Below, piece by piece: positions 25,498 through 33,723 of a stretch of DNA of 64,000 nt. A program made the position numbers and the translations under genes. The notes beneath the pieces were generated by a model that was not told the DNA's origin, searched no databases, and was given only the letters and a program-made list of their open reading frames with translations. Every line of letters starts with the position of its first letter. Position 1 is the stretch's first letter. The DNA is from Gammaproteobacteria bacterium (GTDB lineage: Bacteria; Pseudomonadota; Gammaproteobacteria; Burkholderiales; Burkholderiaceae_B), in assembly GCA_030832095.1 (NCBI GenBank), contig JAURJT010000028.1, positions 1 to 64,000 of the forward strand, given 5' to 3'.

Positions 25498-27816
25498 TCA
25501 AAGAGATCGCGGCTTGACCGCGATCAATGTCAAATCATCGCGTATGTCTACTGAACCACGCCAAGTTTCAAATTTTTCGAGAACATTCGCAATCAAGTAT
25601 TTTGGGGCGTTGCTCGAGGCACCCTCAAGGTACTGCGTCACGCGCTTGGTTCCCATCATCGCTCGCTTGACTTCACCGACTTGTGTCGTCAAGCCATCGG
25701 TGTATGAGAAATAGGTGTCGTCACTTGACCAAGGCTTTTCTATGACCTGCAAGTCTAAATTTGCAGTGTCACCTCCATAGCCAATCGCTTTTCGGTGTCC
25801 CTTCAAAACAGTCGCTGAGCCATCTGCATGCTTAATAAGCGCATCTTGCCCCATGCCAATAAACGAAACAGATTCGGCTGACTTATCAAAACAAAGTAGC
25901 GACAACGCAAAGCCATCTTTGAATGAACTTGCGTCATGAATCAGCGAAAATTGTTCTTGAAAGTTTTTATCAATGGCCTTCACCACGTCCGAAAGTTCAT
26001 TACATTCATAGGTAGTCGGTGAAATTTGATCTAAAGAAGAGATCGCTAGCATCGCGATGAAAGCACCTGGCACACCATGTCCGGTACAGTCAATACACGC
26101 TAGATAAATACGACCACCAAATTCCTTCAACCAATACACATCGCCGCCAACGATATCGCGCGGACGCCAAAGAATGCTATGAGATTCAAATATTTCTGCA
26201 AATTCTTCATTGCGCGGAAGCTTACTTTCTAGCACGCGCTTAGCCACCGCAATCGAATCTTCGATGTTGTCTTTCGCCGAAGTAATCACCTCTTCATTTT
26301 TCTGAAGGCGATCTAGCATTAAGTTAAAGGAAGAAATAAGCGAATTCACTTCGGTCGTATAGTTTCCTCTGAGCCTCAGTGTTAGGTTTTGAGTCTCATA
26401 AATCCTCTGGATGGTCTTGATCAATTTATTAAAAGGCCGAAGGAAAACTCGCGTAACAAAAAATGAGACTGGGATCAAAATAATTGAAATGACCAAGAGC
26501 GAGAACCACACATAGTGACTGAGGTCACTCGATAAGGCATTGGCCTCACGCTCACTGATCTCTGCGCTAATGACCCATTGCAAATGATTGAAACGAATTG
26601 GCCCATAGGCACCAATGACTTTTTTACTATCAAAACTTTCGTAAGAGGCTACTGCGCGTTTGCCTAGCCTTGCTTCTCGAAACGCGAACGATCTATTGTC
26701 TTGTAATAATGCATTGGAATTTGTTTTTAGATACATGCGCGCAAGATGATCTGACTTTCCCTCCATCAAACCCTGGAAATAAATCTCGGGTTTTTCAACA
26801 GAAATACGGCTGTCATTACGAATCAAGCCATCGTGACCAATCACTAATACTTCGCCGGTCTCACCCAGGCCGTCATCCCTAAAACTGAATTGATTCGTCA
26901 CGACATTACTAATCAAACGCGGCTGGATTTTAATGATTAAGACACCGACCAGATTTCGCTCTAGATAAATCGGACTCGCCCATAACGCAATGGGCTGACC
27001 CAGTGAAGGGGTGTAAAACGAAAAATCTTCAAAATGTATTTCCCCTGACGTGAGCTTCTTGGCCTGTTCGAAGGCACTATAGAGGGCTGTATTTTTTAAC
27101 GCAGAGTCACCGACATTGGCTCCAAAATCAGCCTCCTTTAGCGCGGAGTAAACAACACTAGCTGTCTTGGCGTCAATGAGTAAGACATCATAGAAATCAT
27201 TTTTTTCTAAAAAATTCAAAAAGGCAGGATGATACTTTTCATGAAACACCGAATAGGTCGGCGTGACGGGCGAGCTCGCCAACAAGTACCGCTCGGCCAC
27301 AGGATTTTCATTTGTTGCAATGAATGCATCTTGCAAAAGGATGCTGTCTTGGCTATCAGGGGTGAAATGTAGAATGAGACTCGAATTTGGGTTGTACTCT
27401 TGATACTCTTTAAGGTAGGGGCCTTGGTAATAATCATGAATGGTCGTGCGGGCCGCCGCAAGAGACGCTTCTTTTTCAGTGACCGATTGCAACACCGCAT
27501 CCGCCGCGCTTGGCAATCCATCTTTGAAATCAATCAGGCTGTTCTGCACAACCTGTGCAGACGCAAACTGCCCGATCAGCTTCGCATTCGCTTCTAAAAA
27601 GTTAACAAGAATTTGTGTTCGACTATTGCGAAGCGAGATCAGACGCTCTTTCGCTATTTGATTACTATATTCATGGGCCTTGTAATTAAAGATCGCTGAT
27701 ATCGCAAAGAGGCTAGGCACGATAAAAAGACCAATCGCTAAAAATACAAATGCACTCGTACTAACAGAAAATCTGCCAAAGAAACGATCAATTAATATTT
27801 TGATGAAATGTACCAA
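25498..27816 (-). CDS. siaA: SiaA: membrane PP2C phosphatase sensor
   Basis: 772 residues. TM1 near residues 20-45 (FVFLAIGLFIVPSLFAISAIF), a ~375-residue periplasmic dCACHE-sized sensor, TM2 near 440-460 (FSLLVISIILIPVSFFV), a HAMP-like segment and a C-terminal PP2C/SpoIIE domain. Metal motifs are DIVGGDVYW, CIDCTGHGVPGAF, YTDGLTTQV and IRDDLTLIAV. In Pseudomonas, SiaA dephosphorylates SiaC and SiaB rephosphorylates it. Both partners lie just upstream here in one operon, so the same cycle is expected. The fourth Pseudomonas member, the SiaD diguanylate cyclase, is missing. Related to the sensor at 6771-9131. Confidence 0.88.
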   Translation of the reverse strand: MVHFIKILIDRFFGRFSVSTSAFVFLAIGLFIVPSLFAISAIFNYKAHEYSNQIAKERLISLRNSRTQILVNFLEANAKLIGQFASAQVVQNSLIDFKDGLPSAADAVLQSVTEKEASLAAARTTIHDYYQGPYLKEYQEYNPNSSLILHFTPDSQDSILLQDAFIATNENPVAERYLLASSPVTPTYSVFHEKYHPAFLNFLEKNDFYDVLLIDAKTASVVYSALKEADFGANVGDSALKNTALYSAFEQAKKLTSGEIHFEDFSFYTPSLGQPIALWASPIYLERNLVGVLIIKIQPRLISNVVTNQFSFRDDGLGETGEVLVIGHDGLIRNDSRISVEKPEIYFQGLMEGKSDHLARMYLKTNSNALLQDNRSFAFREARLGKRAVASYESFDSKKVIGAYGPIRFNHLQWVISAEISEREANALSSDLSHYVWFSLLVISIILIPVSFFVTRVFLRPFNKLIKTIQRIYETQNLTLRLRGNYTTEVNSLISSFNLMLDRLQKNEEVITSAKDNIEDSIAVAKRVLESKLPRNEEFAEIFESHSILWRPRDIVGGDVYWLKEFGGRIYLACIDCTGHGVPGAFIAMLAISSLDQISPTTYECNELSDVVKAIDKNFQEQFSLIHDASSFKDGFALSLLCFDKSAESVSFIGMGQDALIKHADGSATVLKGHRKAIGYGGDTANLDLQVIEKPWSSDDTYFSYTDGLTTQVGEVKRAMMGTKRVTQYLEGASSNAPKYLIANVLEKFETWRGSVDIRDDLTLIAVKPRSL

Positions 27817-27843
27817 AATAGAGCGCTTTTAATCAACAAGTCT

Positions 27844-28233
27844 TTAACTGTCTAGCGTCGGTATCAGCACAAGATCTAAATTACGATAATCTGCTGCGAT
27901 GTCCTCGACAAAATCTTTAGTTACGTCATCGTCTTCATCATGAAACCATCTCACCTCAATCTTGGCACCGTCGGCCGCACGTTGTTCGAGCGAATCCATC
28001 AACTCCATCAATGCGCGCGCCGACGAGCTATTAAAATAAACAAGCTTAATTTCTAATTGAAGCGAGCTCGCTCCTTGGGCGAAATAGTCAGACAAAGCAC
28101 GATTCAGTTCGGTAAAAAATTTCTCAGTATCTTCGGGGTAACACTCGCCAGACATCGCGGCACTGTGCGTATCAGGATCAATCGAAACTTCAGGAGTTCT
28201 AGACGTTGCCGCCAGAAAGAAATTTTGGCCCAT
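27844..28233 (-). CDS. siaC: SiaC-like partner-switching protein (DUF1987)
   Basis: 129 residues. It matches the SiaC/DUF1987 pattern: TPEVSIDPDT near the start, a phosphoacceptor region GECYPEDTEKFF, LVYFNSSSARALMELMDSLE and a C-terminal VRWFHDEDDDVTKDFVEDIA. In SiaC the phosphorylated threonine lies near FNTSS-type sequence; here the equivalent is NSSSA, so a serine would have to take its role. It lies 11 bases after siaB and 27 bases before siaA. Its downstream target is not obvious because no diguanylate cyclase is in the window. Confidence 0.85.
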   Translation of the reverse strand: MGQNFFLAATSRTPEVSIDPDTHSAAMSGECYPEDTEKFFTELNRALSDYFAQGASSLQLEIKLVYFNSSSARALMELMDSLEQRAADGAKIEVRWFHDEDDDVTKDFVEDIAADYRNLDLVLIPTLDS

Positions 28234-28244
28234 ATTGACTCCGG

Positions 28245-28802
28245 CTAAACGTAAGCTTTAATTGAAAAAAAATATTGCGAGCCGGCGGCAGGCACAAAAG
28301 CGGCCTCGATCGGTCGCGTAGATCGTCGCGCGATTTCTATTAATCCCAAACTGGCACCCTTGCTTTTAAGTTCCGGGGGTTTGCGCATTTGGTCTCGCAT
28401 GAGTTCTCTTAATTCATCCGGGCTACTGACAAGCAAACGTTCTAAACGCGACTCCATAGCCGTTTTTTCTTCGGCAGAGACGTAGTTGCCGCTCAGCAGC
28501 GAGATTGCCCCATCGTCATCTTCGATAATCATAAGCATGCCAAAGCCAGCTTTTTCATCATTGGGGATATGAATACCTTTCGGACCAGAGGATCCATACC
28601 GGATCAAATTCTGCATCAACTCGACAAAAATCGAGAATACGACCTTGATCTTTTTTTTCTCGGTCAGGTGCAAATTCAGTCGCTCTTTAAGCGTGCCGCC
28701 GACGGCCTCAAGAACAGATTCGCTGACATACCCGCTGTAGCAAAGCATGAATCGATCTTCAGGAAGAATTTCTCGTAATTGAGCGAATTTAGCCAAATTC
28801 AT
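28245..28802 (-). CDS. siaB: SiaB-like protein kinase (DUF6272)
   Basis: About 185 residues. ATG at 28802 is chosen (AGGA ten bases upstream); a TTG lies six bases earlier. The pattern is that of the SiaB family: MLCYSGYVSESVLEAVGGTL, a histidine-kinase-like N-box VFSIFVELMQNLIRYG (Glu and Asn for ATP-Mg binding), GMLMIIEDDDG and GASLGLIEIARRS near the end. It is the first gene of the operon siaB-siaC-siaA-SBP-SBP. The upstream region has two ACTTTAGT-type boxes 14 bp apart, which ties the switch to the T3SS/PNAG promoters. Confidence 0.82.
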   Translation of the reverse strand: MNLAKFAQLREILPEDRFMLCYSGYVSESVLEAVGGTLKERLNLHLTEKKKIKVVFSIFVELMQNLIRYGSSGPKGIHIPNDEKAGFGMLMIIEDDDGAISLLSGNYVSAEEKTAMESRLERLLVSSPDELRELMRDQMRKPPELKSKGASLGLIEIARRSTRPIEAAFVPAAGSQYFFSIKAYV

Positions 28803-28870
28803 CTGCAACCAATCCTATGTTTAATCAGAAAACGACTCGGCAACAACATGAGCGAAGTTTAGCTTACTAT

Positions 28871-28892
28871 ACTAAAGAAGTAATACTTTAGT
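28871..28892 (-). promoter_or_regulatory. Tandem boxes (14-bp spacing) upstream of siaB
   Basis: ACTAAAGA at 28871-28878 and ACTTTAGT at 28885-28892, start to start 14 bp, with linker AGTAAT. The same arrangement and nearly the same linker occur at 55231-55252 and 62489-62510, both in T3SS promoters. The tandem lies 69-83 bases upstream of the siaB ATG. Confidence 0.7.
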
Positions 28893-29071
28893 TATTCTAA
28901 CTTGGCTGTAGTCGCTTTAATATCCCCAGCGATGCGTGTCGGCACAACAAGATCCAGCAGAGAATAAGAGGCATTTTCCAAAAGGGTGACAAGGCCATCA
29001 AAGCGTATGTGCGGCTGGCCCCAAATCCGCAACAAACTAAAGAAGACATCGGATTTCAGTTTCTTAGGCAT
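28892..29071 (-). CDS. Small 59-residue protein coupled to the reductase gene
   Basis: ATG at 29071 overlaps the reductase stop by eight bases (ATGCCTAA), suggesting translational coupling. The product begins MPKKLKSDVFFSLLRIWG and ends IAGDIKATTAKLE. No family recognised. Its stop codon lies at the edge of the siaB box. It could be a real small subunit or chance. Confidence 0.35.
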   Translation of the reverse strand: MPKKLKSDVFFSLLRIWGQPHIRFDGLVTLLENASYSLLDLVVPTRIAGDIKATTAKLE

Positions 29072-30746
29072 CCAAAACGAGTGTCTTTGACTGAGCGTGA
29101 CTGACACAAAGCAGCACATGTTGTGTGGCTTGTTCTGCTTGCGTGAGGCCGTTCGAGCTTCTCATCTGAACATCGCCCGAAATCTTTACGCACTTACAAC
29201 TGCCACACGATCCCATTCGACACGAGTTTCGGACGTCCACACCATAAAACTCTGCCACATCGAGCAAGTTGTCATCGAGACGACAGGTCACGGTCAACCC
29301 AGAGCGTTTAAATTGAACCTCGCATTGCAACTCGGGGGCAATATCGCTTGGCGCCTCGCGCGCGGCAGACTGTGGATTCCAAGTCTTCTCTGATCCCTGC
29401 AAAGCGGCATCCTTACGCTCGGGCGAGTTATTTAAGCCAATAAAGCTCTCGTAGTGGAGCTGACCAAAATTGTAATCAAGCTGCTTCAAACAATCTTTGA
29501 CATCGTCCATAAAGGAGTCAGGGCCACACAGAAAAATATCTCGGTCACGAAAATCTGAGGCAAGAAATGAGATCAGCTCTGGCGTGACTGCTCTCTCCGT
29601 CGAAGCATCAAGCACATTGAGAGCTTCAGGCCAGCTTCCTTCGACGCTTGAAGACATTGTGATCACTCGAACCTTGCCTTTTGACCTTTTCTCGAGCATC
29701 GCCAACTCTTCAGCGAAGATCATGTCTTCTCGACTATGCACGCGATTAAATACGATCACGTCTTTTGGCACCAGCGCATCGACTAGCCATCTGACCATTG
29801 AAATCAAGGGTGTAATGCCAACCCCTGCAGCAATAAACAAAAACTTATCGCGAGTTGCCTGAAAGACTGAAAAATTACCGTGTGGTCCACGCGCAATGAT
29901 TTCTTTTCCAACGTGTACGTGATCGTGAAACCAGTTCGAGCCATAGCCCTGTGTCAGCTTTTTTACCGTGACATCTAAAAAATAGGGATGAGAAGGAGAA
30001 GACGAGATACTGTACGAACGGCGCAACCAGCCGTTTTCACCAGGGATATCGAAGGTCAAGAATTGACCTGGCTGAAACGCCCATAACTGTTGATTCTTAG
30101 TCGTAAATTTGTAAGTTGAAACCGCGTCATTTTCGTAAGTCACATCCACACAGATCAAGTGTTGATTGCCTCCGGCAAGCGTCCCCTCACCTAGGCCGTT
30201 GCGTTCAAAATTGAGCAAAATATTTTTCACTGAATTTGAGACCGCTAGCAACAACTGGTTAGTTTCTAAATTGGCCAAGTCCTGCGAGAGCATTTCACCG
30301 GTCGCCTTAGGCTTCCAATTCATAATCAGCAGGGTAATCAACCCAACTTGGTCCATTCGATTTTTTCGCAAATCTTGCTTGGCGAGCAATTTAGTAGCTA
30401 AACCTGTATCGATTGCAAAATAATTCACATACTTAATAAGAACATCTCTCAGCTCAAACCAACTATCCCCGCCAGTTGAAAATTCTATCTCTTCGAGCGC
30501 GTTAGCAATTTCTTCGTTCGCCTGGCCAAGCTTTCCCTTTCGATAATTCGACCACAGGTTTGCGAACGCTATGCGCAGGTGCCTTAAGCTGCCAATCAAC
30601 ATTGGTAAATTGATCGCTTCGGGAGCCTCCATCAAGCGATCAAATTTTTCAATATCCCGCAAGCCGATCGATTTGTCGACATCGGTCACTCTGACGTATA
30701 TCAAGAACAGTACTGTTGCCAAGCGCGTATCAAAATCGCTCATCAT
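29064..30746 (-). CDS. FAD/NAD(P)H oxidoreductase with C-terminal 2Fe-2S ferredoxin domain
   Basis: 560 residues. The first ~190 are helical and unrecognised. A ferredoxin-reductase-type module follows: RRSYSISSSP (FAD), FLFIAAGVGITPLISMVRWL (NAD(P)H), DIFLCGPDSFMDDV. The end is a plant-type ferredoxin domain with cysteines in SCRMGSCGSCKCVKISGDV and a fourth in VLLCVS. It is coupled by ATGATGA overlap to the upstream polyferredoxin membrane protein, so the two probably pass electrons between NAD(P)H and a membrane acceptor. Physiological partner unknown. Confidence 0.85.
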   Translation of the reverse strand: MMSDFDTRLATVLFLIYVRVTDVDKSIGLRDIEKFDRLMEAPEAINLPMLIGSLRHLRIAFANLWSNYRKGKLGQANEEIANALEEIEFSTGGDSWFELRDVLIKYVNYFAIDTGLATKLLAKQDLRKNRMDQVGLITLLIMNWKPKATGEMLSQDLANLETNQLLLAVSNSVKNILLNFERNGLGEGTLAGGNQHLICVDVTYENDAVSTYKFTTKNQQLWAFQPGQFLTFDIPGENGWLRRSYSISSSPSHPYFLDVTVKKLTQGYGSNWFHDHVHVGKEIIARGPHGNFSVFQATRDKFLFIAAGVGITPLISMVRWLVDALVPKDVIVFNRVHSREDMIFAEELAMLEKRSKGKVRVITMSSSVEGSWPEALNVLDASTERAVTPELISFLASDFRDRDIFLCGPDSFMDDVKDCLKQLDYNFGQLHYESFIGLNNSPERKDAALQGSEKTWNPQSAAREAPSDIAPELQCEVQFKRSGLTVTCRLDDNLLDVAEFYGVDVRNSCRMGSCGSCKCVKISGDVQMRSSNGLTQAEQATQHVLLCVSHAQSKTLVLDA

Positions 30747-33580
30747 GCTGCCTCAGCCAAAATACGAAGCATCGTCGAAGACATTTGATGATCAGTATCA
30801 ATCAGATACGTAATTTCATCAGCCGAAATGCTCAAGAAATCCGCTTGAGCTGAAGCGACCCGAATCGTTTTGCTGTAAGGCTTTTTGGACAGGATATTTG
30901 CTAAGCCAATGAAATCGCCAGGCGCAAACTCAGTTGTCGCTTTGCCTTTTCCTTCGACAACGAATTGTCCCTGATGCAATAGTAAAACTGCGGGAAGCAC
31001 TTCGCCGCGTGCAATGACCGTCTCACCAAATTTTCTACTCACGGCCAACGTATTGCGAGCAATTTCTGCAATCTGCGGTACGCTAATCTGTTTCAAGATT
31101 GCAGCATTGGCCAATAAGAGAAATTTTGCAAAATTTGTGAACGCAGGCGTGTCGTTCAACTCATTGGTTGACTGGTGTTGCTCAACTAGCAGCCACAGGT
31201 CTTCGGCACTTGAATGTTGCATACGTTCGTCATACGCTAAATTGGCACGTCCCTCATTGATATGTGCCAACAAAAAATATGACATTGCGGCAACGGCATT
31301 TTGTTCGATCTGAATTTTTACAGATAGTACTCTGATCGCACGATTCTCGTTCGATATCAGGCTGTGTAACCGCGGCAAACTTTTGAGTTTTTTATGAACG
31401 CTTTCACTAAAGTCACTTTCGTCTTGGTGGGTCGAAGCAAGACTCATTAAAAGCTCTGTCGGAAACACTTCATGCCACACACAATGTTTTTCAGTTGGCA
31501 CTTGCGATTCGAGCACATGATCCATGATGCTGCCAGAGTACATGGCAGCCATGAGCGCAAACGCGCGAGAATCCTTCATCTCTGGGATCAATCTCAATGC
31601 CGATAAAAATCGAACCAATACCTGCTTGACCTGTTCGTCTAGCACCCGATTCATCACGACCGATACCGCGTCCCATTGGGCAGACTCGCCACGCCGAGAC
31701 CTCAGCAATAAGCGCAATGCCGTCAGATCGACAAGATCTTCTAACCGAGCAAAGAGCAGCTTACTATTTGAATCTGAGTCGCTAAGAATTTGATCGAGAA
31801 TCAAGTCATGTTCTTGCTTCGTAATTTGAAATAACGACTGCAAGCGCACGAGCTCAGCCTTAACTTGAGAGTCACGCAGATCCACCTTTGATAGCTCGGG
31901 GTTTTGTCTTTTTAGAAACTCTGTCACTTCCATCCGGTAACTCATCAAACTGACCAGATGCTCGTTTTTTACTCCATCATCAACGCTCGACGCACTCACC
32001 GGCAGATAGATTTGCAATTCATTGGTTAAGTTCAAGTGCTCAGCAAGCGTAATTTGAAGCCGGGCTTTAGCATCCCAGATACGAGCCAGAATTTGCGGCG
32101 AAGCGCCCGCGTCAGAGTATTCAACTAACAAATCGCGGTACATACTGAGCCGTGCCTCGTCAGACTGCATACCAGGCGCCGCTGCTAAAATGCAGATTTC
32201 GTCTGCACTCAAGCTCTCGACGCTTCTCGATCCAATAAATAGTGAGAGGTCAGCTTTAAGCTCTTTAAATTGTTTTTGAAATAACGGAGCAAGGCCCTCG
32301 TGTTTGAACCGCAACGCAGACCGGCGTAGAGCCAACACAAACCAAGCAGTTGTCAGCACAACGATCAGTAAGTCAACCAGCTGAACCACTGCCGAGGGTA
32401 ATAGATTAAGCGTTGGGCGCCCGCCAAAACAATAGAAACTATTAATCGCCAGAAAGGCGGTAAAAATTAAAACCTGATGGAGCAAGGCATCGCGATCGAC
32501 CTTCGGCTGAAGACGTGAGCGAAAATCGATATACAGCCTACAAGAAAAATTACCGACAAAAATTGCAATGCCTACAAACAGCCCAAGAACAAGTGGTACG
32601 GCCAAGAGCTTGGGCAACGGGATCAAGATATCGGCAATAAACAACCCTGGCAAGGTTAATGCTTGGTAGACATTATCCTCATGCGTCCAGATTCCAGAAA
32701 AATAGTAATCCCAGTTGCCACCATACAAAAAAAAGAAAGTATAAAACCCCCAGATAAGTCCTAAAAAGGCGAAGTAGACTGTTTTAAGTTGAGGATTTTG
32801 CAGACTTTCCCAATAGGATTTTTCAAGGTCAATATCTGGGCACGAGGGTGTACAGCCCACGCACGCGCTACGATCAGCGGCCTTGCCCGGCGTACGGCAC
32901 ATTGACTGCGGCAACGACACAATTTTGATGTGTGGCTTGCTATCCAACAGCCCCCGAGGCTCGGTGTAGATTTTTTGTACAACCCCAATTGGACAAAAAT
33001 AATTACACCAAGTTTTGCCACCCCACCAATAGCCTGTCAACAGCGCAAGCAACAACACTGTGCACAATAGCAACGCTAGGCCAGTACGATCTGAGTTCGC
33101 GAACCAAAGGCGACAACACAGGCCTAGAAACAATAAACCAAATTGAATATAGAGCGCGTTTTTCGCTACCCAGCTTGTACGACTGATGAGCGGCAACAGA
33201 CCTACCGCCCGCGCAGTTTTGTGCTCATCGGCGTAGACTAATCGTCGTAAATTTAAGTAGCCTGGTATTTGCGACACAAACGACAGTGGACAGATCCTTC
33301 GCCAGGTTTCATGTCCAAACACCATGAACAATAAGGGCAAGAGCGGAACAATCAAGGTCCAGAAAATACGATTGCCAAGCGGGTAAGGCACTTGGTCTAC
33401 CCATTGCCCTTGCACCTGTACGGCACTCACCCACGGGGCAAAGGGGCTGAACGAACTGGCTGGATCCGTTAAGAGGTGAGACAGAGGATCCCAAAATAGC
33501 GAAAAGATTAAAAGCAGCCAGGCTGCGAGTAGCCCGCCCCTAACGTACCTAAGCTTCTTTTCACTAGTCGAGCTGAGCAT
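30743..33580 (-). CDS. Polyferredoxin membrane protein with C-terminal cNMP-binding domain
   Basis: 945 residues. The N-terminal ~420 residues contain about ten membrane segments and iron-sulfur motifs like those of NosR/CcoG-type proteins: RICPLSFVSQIPGY, WCNYFCPIGVVQ and ACVGCTPSCPDID. A long helical cytoplasmic region follows, with no recognised domain. The last ~130 residues form a cyclic-nucleotide-binding domain of CAP/Crp type (GEVLPAVLLLHQGQFVVEG, FAPGDFIGLANIL). This combination is unusual and implies that electron flow or binding is controlled by a nucleotide second messenger. Stop overlaps the start of the reductase gene. Divergent from a binding-protein gene. Confidence 0.8.
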   Translation of the reverse strand: MLSSTSEKKLRYVRGGLLAAWLLLIFSLFWDPLSHLLTDPASSFSPFAPWVSAVQVQGQWVDQVPYPLGNRIFWTLIVPLLPLLFMVFGHETWRRICPLSFVSQIPGYLNLRRLVYADEHKTARAVGLLPLISRTSWVAKNALYIQFGLLFLGLCCRLWFANSDRTGLALLLCTVLLLALLTGYWWGGKTWCNYFCPIGVVQKIYTEPRGLLDSKPHIKIVSLPQSMCRTPGKAADRSACVGCTPSCPDIDLEKSYWESLQNPQLKTVYFAFLGLIWGFYTFFFLYGGNWDYYFSGIWTHEDNVYQALTLPGLFIADILIPLPKLLAVPLVLGLFVGIAIFVGNFSCRLYIDFRSRLQPKVDRDALLHQVLIFTAFLAINSFYCFGGRPTLNLLPSAVVQLVDLLIVVLTTAWFVLALRRSALRFKHEGLAPLFQKQFKELKADLSLFIGSRSVESLSADEICILAAAPGMQSDEARLSMYRDLLVEYSDAGASPQILARIWDAKARLQITLAEHLNLTNELQIYLPVSASSVDDGVKNEHLVSLMSYRMEVTEFLKRQNPELSKVDLRDSQVKAELVRLQSLFQITKQEHDLILDQILSDSDSNSKLLFARLEDLVDLTALRLLLRSRRGESAQWDAVSVVMNRVLDEQVKQVLVRFLSALRLIPEMKDSRAFALMAAMYSGSIMDHVLESQVPTEKHCVWHEVFPTELLMSLASTHQDESDFSESVHKKLKSLPRLHSLISNENRAIRVLSVKIQIEQNAVAAMSYFLLAHINEGRANLAYDERMQHSSAEDLWLLVEQHQSTNELNDTPAFTNFAKFLLLANAAILKQISVPQIAEIARNTLAVSRKFGETVIARGEVLPAVLLLHQGQFVVEGKGKATTEFAPGDFIGLANILSKKPYSKTIRVASAQADFLSISADEITYLIDTDHQMSSTMLRILAEAA

Positions 33581-33663
33581 TGCCTGTCACCACTCTTGTT
33601 AAGCGCCATCTCAGACCCCTAAGGGGCACGGTTGCTGGCGACATGTACATCGCCGCCTTATTG

Positions 33664-33678
33664 TACAAAAGTATATAG
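33664..33678. promoter_or_regulatory. Degenerate box upstream of binding-protein gene
   Basis: TACAAAAGTATATAG, two mismatches from the core, followed by ACTATAG. It lies 45 bases before the ATG at 33724 and about 85 bases from the minus gene at 33580. It fits the box family loosely and may be chance. Confidence 0.3.
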
Positions 33679-33723
33679 ACTATAGTTATTTATTATTCAC
33701 TTGGTTTGCTCGGTACTTTGATC

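Noticed and set aside
31406..31413. ACTAAAGT inside the polyferredoxin gene
   Set aside because: Coding position, flanks do not match the extended box (no TAT on either side); taken as chance.
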